Assembly (NCBI GenBank): GCA_001584585.1
Contig: LSYV01000005.1
Coordinates: 295,866 to 359,865 of the forward strand
Direction of reading: 5' to 3'
Source of the DNA: Gonium pectorale
Lineage: Eukaryota; Chlorophyta; Chlorophyceae; Chlamydomonadales; Volvocaceae
Length of the DNA: 64,000 nt
Both the position numbers and the translations under genes were made by a program. The notes beneath the pieces were generated by a model, which worked only from the letters and a program-made list of their open reading frames with translations, ran no database searches and was not told where the DNA came from. How positions within the stretch are numbered: position 1 is the first letter of the stretch; each line of letters begins with the position of its first letter. Of the stretch, positions 42,170 through 55,045 are shown one piece after another.

Positions 42170-44566
42170 TGGAAGCGACGGAGTGGTGACTGATTCATTG
42201 CGACGCACCAACCTCCCCCGCACACATGCCTTGATAATATCTTGGTAGTGGCTTCTCTGTAGCCAGCATTACTTGGCCATTAGGAGGCGGACCAAGGTCA
42301 CATGTCGGACAAGGTGGCCCACATTACCACACAATTTCTCTATCTCTATGTTGTGTTGGGGGCATGCACTGGGCCTCTCATGCACCGCCACTTCACGCAT
42401 CGCACGTTCTCCACAACGAGTCCACCAGAGTTGGCATGTGGGGTTCCATCTATTCCATTCAAGCAGGGTAGGCAGGGCCCACTTCGGCACATTCCGCGCT
42501 CCTTCGGGCGTACCAGCATCTTTTGACAGGAAATCTTGCATCATGATGGGCGCAAGGCCTCAGTCACCGACGGTTTGCGATACCGGCCAGGACGGGATCG
42601 GGCCACCGCGCATCCCAACTCCCAACTCCCAACTCCGAGCTCCCATTTGTCCGGCGTTGCGTGCTGTAATACAGGTTCGGGGAGTGCCGCAGAGGGCTGC
42701 AGGCCGCATGATCCGGTTGGCTCCCGATCTGCCGTGGCACAGTGGGCGTGAACGCCCTGTGCCCTGATTACCCGTCAGCCCAGATCATGAATGAAAGCGC
42801 AAAAAGGCAAACGGGGCAATCACAGTGCAGAACCTAAGCGGTCGTGTGTTATATCGTGTACTCGCATGAGAATGACCATCATTCGCAATAAACGGTCCAA
42901 TGCCAGGGCAAGATGCTTTGGTGGTCGGTCCTTTAGGTGTTGGGTCACAATGACGGGAACTGCAGCGCCGGGCAGCTCAGCGCAGCCGGCCAGTGGTCCA
43001 AAGTGCGCAGGTCTCACCGTTGGCGAGGCTGGGAGCGGCCTTCGCCTGTCAGCTCTCAGGTGTATCGACGGTTAAGTTGAAAACAGAAAAAAAAAACGCG
43101 CCTCTGGCTACACTAATGAGGGCGCATTCCAACCCAATGACCCCAGGGCAAAGGCCCTGCACATGTCTGCACACATTTGGTTTGTCATTGTTTGTCCAAC
43201 ATCTTTTTTCATGCAGGTTACATATCGCACGTCTAACGGCCGGGTCTGGGGGGGCCATGGACGAAATGTGAGTGGTGGGGTGGGGTAGAGCGTAGAGGGT
43301 CGTGATCACCGTCTCTACCCCACTTCAGCGCCTGGCGCCGAAGTAAGGCGTTCCAAGTGTCTTGAGTGTCCCAGGCAGACTGCAAATAGGCTGCCACCTC
43401 AGCAGATGGGACCCCTCTCGTTATTGTAATAATGCCCCGGCACTTTAACTGCAGTGCGCCTTCAAGCTAGTCGAGAAGGTGCTCCGGCGGTTAACCGGTG
43501 CCGGGCTGGGCGCTCATGGGTGTAGTAACTGCTGGCCGCCGTTGGACTGGTCACTCCGCCGAACGCCACACCAGCTGAGTATACCTTCTCGAAGTCTTGC
43601 AAGGTAACTGCGCTGCTGCTTTTCCCGGGAGGGGCCTGTCTGCCTGTCTCGTCCGGACGTCCGCCCGCATTGTTCGTTTCCCGGCTCTACTGGAAACGTC
43701 ACACCTGCGGGTGTGTATGACCGTAGAGGTAGCCTCCCTGTTTCGGCTTCTACCACAATTTTTTTCTCATAGCACGGGCACTCGCAGAACGCATGCAGCT
43801 CGTCCTGACGTCCTCCATCTTACTCGTACCTTACCTGCCCGTTAGGGCAGTTGGCGTCGGAAGCGTATGAGCGTCTGGTGCAGGCTAGGCGCCATCACAG
43901 ATGAGCCGTGCATCGGATCACCCATCCAATGTATGTACCGGCCATGCTTATCCCCGGCCTTCCCCATAAGGGAACTCGCGGGGCGCATGATGCGGCCATC
44001 GCCACCGCGCGTCCAGCCTGTCCGCATACGAACCTTACGAACCAAAAACCTTTGAATTACGTATAGTCAAGTTAGCAAAGTCGATGTCTGAGCGTTGCCC
44101 TTAATCCTCTCGGGTGCCTTCTTCACTCCAACGTCAGCCAGGAACCGCAGTACCCCCGCCGACCAACAGCAGGCCACACCCTCCTCATTCGCCATTTTCT
44201 GTCTGACGGTGCCGGCGGGAGGCCGTCAAGCGTTCCTGGGTATGGTAGGGCGCGCAAGTGTAAGCCATAATCAAGGTAGCAGTCAGGCACGATGTGTGGC
44301 TAGTGTGCCCTGTGTACGGCCCCCGTACTGTACGACACTTCAACTTCACGAGGCTATGCGCCCCACCATTACCCTTCCTAGACGCAATCGTGTTGAGACT
44401 GCTCGTTTATTCGAGAAACAACAACCAACCGGCTTCTCGGCCAAATCTAGCTTCAGCTGTGGTGCTACCTTCTGCTTCCGTTCAATCCGGTTGTCAGCGG
44501 GAGGTAGCACCGGCGGTATAAGTCAGGCATTGATTAGGCGATAGCACCAAACGACATAACAAGCAA
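42170..44566. other. Gene-free stretch upstream of TFIIB
   Basis: No gene could be supported. It includes a short cccaact repeat (about 42613-42635) and an A-run (43086-43096). It should hold the divergent promoters of the right DGAT3-like gene and TFIIB. Confidence 0.4.
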
Positions 44567-47520
44567 ATGGACGTGGAGCCGTGCATCACCTGCAGCGGTG
44601 TTGATTTTATCGAGTTCAAATCGGAGGGAGACCTTGTATGCCGTGTAAGCCTCAGGAGATACGTCTGGAAATCTGTGAAACTGTAACCCCTCATTTCGCT
44701 GGCGCGTAATTAAGCAAGTAAATCCATGCCCCAACATCTTTGCAGAGCTGTGGAACTGTCAAAGAAGCTCGACTCATCGATGAGCGCTCCGAGTGGCGCA
44801 CCTTTAGCGACAAGGTTCGTCAAGCACCTTCACAGGGAGGCCATGGTGTTATCGGGATGCAAGTGGCTAATCTGTCACCTGTCGTGCCGTGCAGGACAAG
44901 GACACTTCCGACCCCAACCGCGTGGGCGGGCCGACCAGCCACCTGCTCGAGGGCTTGACGACCACGATTGGCAGGGAGCGGGTGGGTGGGCTTGCCTGGG
45001 GCAGCAACGTTGGTAGACACGAGGCGGTGTGTTTCGTGTGCGCCACGTGCGCTGGCTCTGTTCGCCGCCTCAAGCTATTGTGTGCTTTAGGGGGATAGGG
45101 GTCTAAAACCGATATGCCGGTGCTGGCATACGCCTCCGAATTCTGTGGCCAGTCCGTTTCCCCTGACCTTAACTTATAAGTGGTCCTCTGTCAAGCATGT
45201 GCCGGTCGCCGTGCCAGCCTGGCGATGGAAACTGTTGGCCATGCTCTTGAGGAACCGACATAAGTCAGGCTGTCAATCTTGGGAGCCGCCTTGCAGAACA
45301 TGCATGTGTTGTCGGTCTGCAGCGCCCAGGCGGTATGCATATTTGGCTAGGCCATGCAAGGACATCCCGCTCTGAGCTGGATCTCTCGTCACGCCCATTC
45401 TCCATCACACCCATTCCTCATCAGAACGATGGCGGCCTCTCGTACACGCTCAATCGTATCCACGCGAGAACCAACAACCCCGACCGGCTGCTAGTTGCCG
45501 CCTTCAAGGAGGTTGGCAGGATGTGCGAGCTGCTCAAGGTCAACTCGCAAATCAAGGATCGTGCCTGCGAGGTTTATAAGGAGGTCGTCGAGGTGGGTAA
45601 ATCACCACTGTTAGCAGCCTTTCAGTCGGGTGGACGCGCGTGGGTGTATACGGGTAGATAGATGTCGCCAACACGCAGAGTCCTATGGCGCTTCACGCTT
45701 TCACGCCTGTGTGCAGTGTAGGGTCACTTCGCGGTTCTACATGTGCGACATGTTGCGTATACTAACGTAAGCCGTTATCATTGCTGTTCGCAGGCCAAAT
45801 CGCTGAAGGGCCGGTCCGTAAAGGTGAGCTGTCGGTCTGGACTGTTGGATATGGCCGACGCGCGGCTTCTGCTGTGCTAGCATACAGCATATCATCCGGG
45901 TTGTTTACTGTCCACCCCTACTTGCAGGCGCTGGCAGCGGCGTGCCTGTTCTGGGCGTGCCGCGAGGGCAAGCAGGCCCGCACGTTCAAGGAGATTGGGG
46001 CGGTGCTCGGGAACGACGTGAGCAAGAAGGAGATCGGGCGCTGCTTCAAGGTGGGTTACGCACGGGGTGGCTGACAGCATCTGCAAGGGCATGGCGTGCT
46101 CCTTCCCCGGGCAGACGAGCTGTCGCAACTCGCAACATTCCCTTGTTCTGGGCCGCGAGAATGCGTACCGGTGGAACCGCTCTGAGTGTGGTCTAGTCAA
46201 ATACCCACCTTTCATTTGCTGCCCGTCCTGCCGCTCGCAGGACCTGCAACAGCTGAAGAAGGACGAGCTACACAAGCTGGGCGCCTCCGCGGACGCGCTG
46301 GCGTCGTTGAACAACCAGACGGTGCAGCACCCTAAGGACTTCGTGGTGAGTAGCGCATGCGAGGCTGTTCCCAGAACCTGTTTTTGTTGGTGATGTGCGT
46401 CCTTTGTGCGATACCCCCGCTGCATAGCATACTCACCAGTCCTAGCGTCGCGGCTAGGGTGTGTGGGAGTCTAGACACTAGGAAGGCTAGCAGGCTTCGC
46501 GGGCATTCGTCGATCTGAGCGTGGGTTCACCTTCCTTGTCACAGCTCAGCTACTGCAACCAGCTGCGCGTGGAGTTCAAGCTGAAGAAGGTGGCGGAGGA
46601 GATCGCGCTGAACGCCAAGCCGCACGATCGTCGCGTCCCATGGGACGGCCGCACGCCCACGTCCATCGCGTCGGCCATCGTGTTCATCGCGATGACGATG
46701 TGGGAGGTGAGGCGCGGGGTTGCACACTGCGCAAGTGATGCAACCAGGGTTTCGCAGCAATCCGTGCCAAAATGAAGCGGGCTTCGTAACAACATGTTCG
46801 GGTAAGACTGATGAGCACCATGCAGTGTTTGATTATGGTGCTGGACAGGCATTTGCAGATGCTGTCTGCGGAGGGGTACCACAATGCCAGTGCGACAACA
46901 CCATTCCCCAGGACGTTCTTGCGGCCTGACTAGTACATGCATTGCATGCGATGCATGTGCCCGGATATGGTTCAGAGGAACGGCGTTTAATTGCAAGTGT
47001 GGGACGTTGGCCATGTGTACTGTAGCCGAGAGACCAGGTGACAACTTCTCAACACCGCTCCGAACTTCATCCCAAGCAGGTTACCAATGCCTGGACCAAC
47101 CCGCCTGTGCAACCTGTGCCAGCCAGCACAGGTTCTCGCCGTTCTGTCTTAACTCCGTGCCTATCTTATCCCCAGATCCGCAAGGAATCCGAGGCGGCGC
47201 GCGCCCCGGGCGCCGCCGCTCCCGTCCAGAGCTATGCCAGCGTGAAGGCCATCAAGAACATGTCAGACCAGATCATGCAGAGTGTGGCGCTTATCTCGTC
47301 GGTGGCCGAGGCTACCATTCGCGCCGCCTACAAGGACCTTTTCCCGCACATCCCCCAGCTGTTGCCGGCCGGGTTCGCAACGACCGAGGACGTGGCGCGC
47401 CTTCCCAACCCCGACTCGCGCCACGTCAACTACCCCGTCCCGAACTTGCCGCCGCCGTCTGCGATGGCGGGAGGCGCGCTGCCGCCCCCGGTGGCTTCCA
47501 GCGGCGTGTACGGGGCCTAG
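44567..47520 (+). CDS. TFIIB: General transcription factor TFIIB
   Basis: Nine exons: 44567-44644, 44746-44814, 44895-44981, 45425-45592, 45794-45823 (30 bases), 45928-46050, 46241-46345, 46545-46706, 47176-47520; 388 residues, all junctions GT-AG and in phase. TFIIB bridges TBP-bound promoter DNA and RNA polymerase II in the nucleus. The zinc ribbon has Cys 6, 9, 25 and 28 (CITC...CRSC). Next comes the hallmark B-reader region [20 protein letters not shown] then [15 protein letters not shown]. Cyclin repeat 1 is read in [40 protein letters not shown] and [11 protein letters not shown]; repeat 2 in [38 protein letters not shown] and [19 protein letters not shown]. The last ~45 residues are a Pro-rich extension beyond the usual core. 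Confidence 0.95.
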
Positions 47521-50171
47521 GCTACATTTGGGCGTTTGCAGTGTCAGTGTGCGCAAGAGGGCCACAGGAAGGGCGTGTGGAAAGCATTGGTGCAGACCTG
47601 GGTCACCGGGTTCGATCTGCGAATACGGCTGAACGCGCTCGGGGTCATTCAGGCGGTCCTGCGCCATGTCCAGGGCCGCGGTTGGATGGATGCCATGTCA
47701 TTTTTTGTGTTCTTTTCCTTGGCGTGGCTTCCAGGGCGAGCAACGGTGGTCCATGCTGCCCTTGAGCGCAGCGAGAGCAGAGGACTGCACATTTTGTAGT
47801 CCAGATGTGCCTGGTCCTATCGGGCTTTCAATCTTGAGATTATTTGATGAGTCAGTGAGTCAGTTACGAGGATATCGAGCCTACGTGTTTTGGGTCGTTG
47901 TAGTTCTTTGCAAGCGTCCCTGAACCCTGATACGCGGCTCGTTGCACGGGCGGAAGCAGGCATAGGTTACAACGGTGCGGACGGCCGTGGTGGTAGAGCC
48001 GGAGGCGCATGGGTGCAATCGGGCACCAGGGTGGCAGACATGGCCACCACCCAATCGGGTGTGCCAGCGCCCTGACCGGCTGAGGGGTGTTGAAGGATGC
48101 GATGGTGATCCTCTTCACCTCTGCTGCCGCGGAGATAAGAGCGCTGGAGCCCCTATAATACTTAGTGGCAATCAAGTTGACCGCGGTGCTAGCAAGGCGT
48201 TCAAGATACATGCATCTCTTGCCATAGCATCGCCTCAGGTCTTGCTCGCTAGTAGCCCGCCTAAAGCGGTCATTAGGACGAGTGATATCCGTTTGCCAGC
48301 GGCCTCAGCAGCCGAGCCGAAGGGCTGAGCCAAGCCAATTAGGGTTTCATCATGCGCACAACATGTACGACAACATGGGATTTCCTGGGAAACTCGTGTT
48401 TCTACATTGCAAGTTTCCCACCCAGCGGGCACGAGCCCGATTCTGTAATCCCACTCTGCAATCCCACTTCTCTGTCAGGAAATAATAGGTTTCGTGATGT
48501 AGTACGTTCCGTGGGATCCAGTAGCACTCAGGTTTCCCTGAGTTTGGCACGCCGTGTCAGTTGGTAGTTGCCGTGGCCTGATTCTGAGCAAGCATCTGCC
48601 TGCTACTGAGTTACCGTTGGTATATCTTGGGGTCATGTCCCTTATGTCATGGTGTTAGCTGCGCCATTGCTTTATCCAGTGCCGTGCTGAGGCCCTATGG
48701 TTGGCGCACTATTGTAGGCCGCGGACCTGCGTGGTGCCGCAGGTCTTGGGGCTGTCAGAGTGCTGGATGCTCGACCATCTTAGTATTGCCTAAGTAGATT
48801 CGGTACGCTGTTGAGTAGCGTCATGCCGTCGAGTGGTCTGCCCATCCGGTATCGCTGTCAGCTATCGTGAGGTTCTAGAGCCCGCGCACAGGACGTGGTC
48901 GCTCGCCTCAAGGTCATCTGTGGTCGTTCGCAGCTCGTACGAGATCGTGGTGTTCCTACCTCTAGTCTCTTACCCCCCCTCTTTTTGTGAGGCGCCATGC
49001 CGAATCAGCCGTGTCACATGACGTACTATCGTACGATCCTCTCCTGTTTGCCCAGAAGCCAATGAGGCACTAGGCACCGGCGTGCACTGTACGCTCTGTA
49101 CGCTAGGCATGTGGCACTTCGGTGCACTGTGGCATCAAGCGCCGAACTGGGCCAACTGGCAATGTCCCCGTTGCTCTCCCCGTTTCTGGTTCTCTCTTTT
49201 TGTTTGCAATGACCCTTCACACTGCCCCATCTCCGGTTCCCTAGGTGAGAAGGGTTTGTAACACTAAGATAAAACCAGAAAGCGTAGAACGAAATAGATT
49301 TGGGCCAAGGATTGGCAAATATTGAGTTCCGGTTGCGGGTTCCCCGAGCATTCTGTAATTACATCGGAGGGGTTGTGCGAATGTTGGGGTCCACCCCCCT
49401 AACCCCTGCCCTTTCCTCGCCCCGCCGAGGGGAGCGAATACCATTTGTTTCGACTTCAAATTTTCCAAGCGTGAACAAATCTGCCTGTATGAGGCTGTTC
49501 CGTGCGGGCAAGTTGCGAGAACAGCCGAGTGCCGGGCCGCCCGAAAGTTCTGCACGGTTTGGTTCTGTCAACGATCCGAACGCCAACGAAACGAGTATTG
49601 TTTCTACTGCGGGTCCTACGGACCCACAGGGTTCACGGACCCCTCGCTCACTCGATTTGCCTTGTGCGTGAGATCATTGCAACACACCATTCTGGTCCAT
49701 GTAGGCGAGCATAGACCGTAGAAAACGCAGTGCGGGGCGGGTGTGGTGTGACCGTTGCAGGTTGCACGTCGGGCGAGGCACGTCGAGTCACACCTCACTC
49801 AAAGATGCTTGAACACCCTCTTGTCAAACACAAGTACACCACATGCGGTAGTTCATGACATACTGCGGTACGCAACTCACTAACAACGCTGAGCCGAGCT
49901 GCACTCCGCTAGACTACTGCAGCTTGCTGCCCACCAGCATAACATAACACATTGTCGAACTGTGTTGCTGTTTTCAAAATAGAAACCTTTGGAAGCTATC
50001 TGTTGCGAGTCCCCTGTCGCCTCTTCATTGTAACGTTGGATGGGCAATACATTTAGTCTAATGGGTCCCACACGCTTATACGCTTGAGGGGGGCGTCTGC
50101 CCTTTCCCCCATGTTGAAAAAGCCGAGAGCAGCGCCAAGAGCAGCGCACCTATGCGTGTCTAGGCGCACCT
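47521..50171. other. Gene-free stretch between TFIIB and acid phosphatase
   Basis: Probably the TFIIB 3' UTR (TGTAA motif at about 48444), then spacer. The stretch around 49380-49440 is a GC-rich island with the inverted repeat cctcgccccgccgagg in AT-richer surroundings. No exon is supported. Confidence 0.4.
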
Positions 50172-53100
50172 ATGCGTGACTTCATAAAGTATCGGCTGAG
50201 CTTCCTTATTCTGCACACGTTACTCTGCGCCGTTGCGTCGTCGCCGTCTCAGCTTGGCCTCGGCTATGGCAAAATGCTCAGCATGAGCCTAAGCAATGGC
50301 GCCGACGAGCTTCAACGCAGCGATGCGCTTCTTGCGCAGCTGGGTGCGAGCCTCGTGCACGTCCAGGCCTTATTTCGGTGAGCATGCGCTGCCAACGGGG
50401 TTCAATTTCATCTGGATGGTTGTTGTTATCAAACCGCCGGGCGGCTGAGCTGCGTGCGCGTCGGCTTCAGTATAGGTTCATGGCAGGTCCCCATCGCCTT
50501 GCCTAGCTGAACGTATACGTCTAGTAGCGCGGACGGAAGCTCGTCAGGAAGTGCGTGGAGATGGGTTTCTTTTCATGCGCCCTCAACTCGAAGAACGCCG
50601 CCTGCCGGCCGGCCGCCCTCACTGCAGGCACGGGGCACGCACGCCGCTTTCGGTTCGTTACGCCATCGCGCCGGCACCTGCGCACGGATCTGCGAGTGCT
50701 GGACAGCGTCGCGCGCAGGATGCGAAGGCGGGAGTGCAGCAGAGGGAGCCAGGGCGGCCGGCCAACGACTCCGACAGCCTGGTCCTAAACCAGGCCGGAG
50801 CCTGCCACTATGTCGTGCAAGTAAGCAATATCCTCAAAAGCGACTGGACTTGTGCTTTGTGTGCCTTGAGTCTCTCTTCTACCATTGAAATCCACATTCC
50901 GTGCCTGCCGCCTGGGCGGGTTTCCTGGGTTTCCACATTCTCTCATACTTGTCCAATCCCATTCCCTTTATGTACGAGTCGCCTGACCGTTTCATCGCTT
51001 CCCGATGCGTTGATTGACTACTTGCCTGTAGGCTCCGCGGCTGGAACTTCGGAGCCATCCTGGCGCTCCACCGCTGTTGAAGGAAGACCTTCAGGTGCTG
51101 CAGGCGGCAATGCTGGTGGAGGGACCCACGCCGCCGCCTGACGCCATGGGCGCCGGTGAGGGGAGTGGTCAGTGGAGCAACGCGACAACTGCGCAGCCGA
51201 CGTGCGCCCGGGGGCAGCTCACGCGTGTGGGCTACCAGCAGGTACGCTGCCGGTGATGGGAGGCTGTGGGAGGCAAACGGGGCCCAAAGCCTGGGAGCAT
51301 TTGGACGCGGATGTTGCGCGGTAGTGAGGAAATGTCCACTTGGTATGCGCAGGAGGGCAGGGCGCGGGTTGCGCCAGTACTGCGCCTTGACCGTACATTG
51401 GCGGAGCGGCGCCCACGCGTTTGGAAAGAAGGGTTCTGGCAAGGCGGGCTGTGTGCATGGAGTGTAGGGGGGGTTGAGGGATACGGCCTGTGTGCCTTTC
51501 GCACCGTACCGCTCCATCACTGGTTCAGCTGATCGATCCAGTCCAGGGCATGCTGATGCAGCATGCAGCTCGCGGCCGTGGGGGGCCCACGTTGCCCCTG
51601 TGGCGTCCCATGAGTCGACGTGGGGGGCCCACGCGCATTGATGAGCTGTGCTGTGCGGTGCGTGGGGCCACCGTCGCCTCAGCCCGCGAACTAACGACCC
51701 TACATGGCCCGCAGGCCGTCGCCCTCGGACGCTGGCTCCGGGAGCGCTATGGTGGTGAGGCGGAGGCTGGACAGGGCGCCGCGGAGGAGCGACGCGGCGG
51801 CGCGCGGCAACGGTTGTCGTCCCCGCTAGCCCAAGCCGTGGCGGCGCACAGCACCCACGTGCCGCGTGCATTGCTCTCGCTCCAGGTATGAACCGTGGGT
51901 AGCATTCCTGCTGCGGCGCGGTCGCCGTCGGGTACTCGCCGGCCCATTTATGTGCCCCTGACCTGACCCATGCTTAGGCCGACGTGGCCGTCGTCCCCGA
52001 GGGAAGACAAACCGTACATTCCAACCTCCAGGCATACTCGCATGCGACGACGGTTTACCCGCTCAACCCAAACACCTTGACTGCCTACACATGGCCCCAG
52101 CCCTAGGGCAGGCTGGTTGGCCGCTCGTCCACCGAGATTGTCAACCTTATGTTTTCCAACCATATCGCGCCCCAGGGCGTCTTAGAGGGATTGTTGTCGG
52201 CACAGCTGGGGGCCGACAGGGCTTCGGAAAGGAGACGCCTGACGGTGCCGGTCGAGGTGGCGCCGCAGACACAGCCGCTCCTGTTCGCCAACACGGAGGA
52301 GGGGTGCCCGCGGCTAGGCCGTCTGGCGCGGCTGATGGACCGGGCCGTGCATGGTGGGTGCCCCGTTTCATACGTCCTCGTGTGAGGACCTCCGCGTTGG
52401 AGGGGAAGACTGCGCGCTGCAGGACGCGGTGTCGTCAGCCAATCGCTATGTTGTTGTACCTGTGTACACGGGTGGTGCCACATGGGCCACGGTCCCATCC
52501 GCCCTGCTTCCCTGCAGCTCGGAGCCGAGGGCCCAGCGCGGCTGACGAGGCGCGGGTGCTGAAGGCGCTGTCGATGCCTCAGCCCTCGCCCCACTCGCTA
52601 CCGCTCAGCTGGAAGCGGCTGCTGGACGCGGCCATGTGCGAAGAGGCAGCGATGGCGAACATCGGGACGCCAGCTGCCGTGGCCTCTGGGGCTCCTACCA
52701 CCGCGCGGAGCGCAGCGGGTGCGGGCCCAAACGGTCCAGCTGTGGCGGCAGTGGCGCGCGCGGGGGCGGGCACGGGCGCAAGTACCTCGCAGGTGGTAAC
52801 CCCTGCAGCTACACGGCGACCACTTCTGGGCGGTCTGGACTCGGAGCTGTACGAGATGGTGGATAAGCAGGTGCGGTGGGAACTGGCAAGCCACTTGCTA
52901 GGCAGGGCCTCACTGGTGGGTGAAGCTCCGGAGAGGCCTGGCTACTACCGGTAGCCGGAGCGAGAGGGCGTGTTGTTCTCTCATGCCATCCCCGCGCCTG
53001 CATGTGTACTCTCCCATTCCCGTGCCTACTTTCCGCACTGCCACACGGTTGGGCCCATCCTGCCGCCGGCAATGCCGCAGCTGACCTTGCCATCCGTTCC

Positions 53101-55045
53101 GCATGTGCCTCCGTAATGCACTGTTGTCCCCTAACCGCAGGCTACCCATCGCGTGGCAGCGGTGCTTGGGCCGCCATGTAATGGCACCGGCACCTGCCAG
53201 CGGCTGCTGCAGCTGGGGATTGGGCTGCTTCTGCGGGAGCTGCTCGGAGGGCTGCGCGCCGCAGCGGAGGCAGCCACCGCCGCTGCTGGACCGGCGGGAG
53301 CAAGTGCAACGCAGGGAACTGCCTCGCCACCCCAATCGCTTCAGCTGTTCAGCGGGCATGACACGTCCATCTTCCCGCTCATGGCCGGTCAGTCAGAATG
53401 TCAGGGATGCCGCCGCTAACAACCCAATGGTCACGGCTGGGAATCCTGCCAGCGGCTGCCAGGCGCCGTGCGCCTCTCACGCTCACCATGGAAGGCCCTA
53501 TCGCGCACACCCTTACTGTTATGCGATTTACCCTTGATCTGCCGTCGCCGCTCACGTGGCATCCGCCGTCGCATTGCGTTGTCTTGGCCTCCCGCGTTGC
53601 CCATGCTACGGGCCTGACGGCGCGCTCCCTCTCCTCAAGAAACGCCCCTGGCGCCCTGGCCCGACCCCCTTGCCTCCCTCCCTCCCTCTGCAGCCCTGGG
53701 ACATCCCCTGGAGCGGTGGCCTCCTTTTGCCAGCAACCTGGTGTTCGAGCTGCACCGGCTGCCGGCTGGGACACGGGTGCCGCCGCAGGAGGGTGCCGGG
53801 CTGGCGCCCGCCACCGCCACCGCCACGGCCCCCGCTGTGGACGCAGCAACTCAGGCGGCGACGGTGTTGGCTGGCTCCTGGCAGGCGGGCAAGGGAAGGG
53901 ATGACGTAAAACTCGCAGCGACGGCCGGGAATGCTGCTACTGCTGCAGCTGTCAGAGACAGCGTTAAACGTGGATCGCGGAGCCGCGCACTGGCCGCCAG
54001 TGGAGCCCGGCGGCTCACCGCAGCTACGGCGAAGTCGACCGGCGGAGATGGGGACGGCCTGCCGTATAACTTCCGCGTACGGGTGCTGTACAACGGCACG
54101 CCCCTGCGCTTGCGGACCAATACCGAAGGTGGGAGCGGGAGCAAGAACGACCAAGGGCCTATTGCTTGGGGCTGCATCGGGCTGGCGATGCTGGGACCGT
54201 GGCGGGGCGGGTTACTCCAGTGCTCCATTGGTGTCAGCCGGTTGCAGCCAGACCGATGTACGCACCCCACCCGGGTGCCGACTTGCCACGACTCTCGAGT
54301 AGTTGCGGAGGGAAGTCGAGTTGTCGGAGACTCTTCGGGCGTTCCCCGGCGTGGCATGAACTGGCGCGCCTTGTCGCATCGCCATGGCTTTCACTGGAAG
54401 TGCCCACAGTGGCAGCCAAGGGCCGAGTCCAGCCCTGCCCTCGTGGGCACGGGACCTGCATACCCTGTTACCTTCAACTCCCCACACGCAGTGCTCCCTG
54501 CCTCATCCAGCCTCTCTTTGCATCTCCTCTCCCCATTCCCGTGTTGCGCCCCGGTCCCCGTTTCCTTTTCCATCCACTTCCCCGCTGCCGCCCGCTGGCC
54601 CGCAGGTACCACTGCGCTGCCGCTGCTGGAGTCTTTGGAGCGCCTGCTGTCCAACTACACAATCACCTGGGCCGACTACAACACCACCTGCCGCCGCAGC
54701 GGAGAGGAGGACGACATGTGGGACGGCACGCGGGAGCTTGCGGCGGCGGTGGCGGCGGCGGGCGCGGCGGGGCTGCATGGTCACTTCTTCGACACGGAGC
54801 AGGCGGCCAGCATGGCGGAGCGCGCGCGGCTGCAGAAGCAGCTGCGGTTGCAAATCCAGAAACAGCACCACCACCACCCGAAGGCTGCACACAAGCCGCA
54901 CAAGGGCAAGGATGGCAGTGGGCGGCAGAGCGAGGAGGTGGCGGCGGCCGCCACGGCGCAGCAGGGCGAGGGGCTGGCGGAGATGCACACGCACAAGCGG
55001 CGTATACGCCTGTCAGGTGCAATAAGAGGGGTGGCCCGATCATGA
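50172..55045 (+). CDS. Secreted histidine acid phosphatase (HAP family)
   Basis: Nine exons: 50172-50377, 50628-50820, 51032-51241, 51715-51885, 52107-52353, 52518-52915, 53141-53387, 53694-54128, 54606-55045; 848 residues. The family hydrolyses phosphomonoesters through a phospho-His intermediate in lysosome, vacuole or outside the cell. Residues 1-~23 form a signal peptide or anchor (YRLSFLILHTLLCAVASS). The active-site box VQALFRHGARTPLS is assembled across the exon 1/2 junction (RHGARTP ~69-75), and the proton-donor box LFSGHDTSI is at ~546-551. Family landmarks in between and after are ARGQLTRVGYQQ, LGRWLRERY, VGRSSTEI, EEGCPRL, LSWKRLLDAAMC, PPFASNLVFELHRLPA and VRVLYNGTPL. Ala/Gly-rich insertions lengthen it well beyond the usual 400-500 residues. 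The C-terminal tail is His/Lys/Gln-rich (QIQKQHHHHPKAAHKPHKGK). Confidence 0.85.

Noticed and set aside
49380..49440. Organelle DNA insertion
   Set aside because: The GC-rich palindromic patch only loosely recalls dispersed repeats of organelle genomes and no organelle gene is present.
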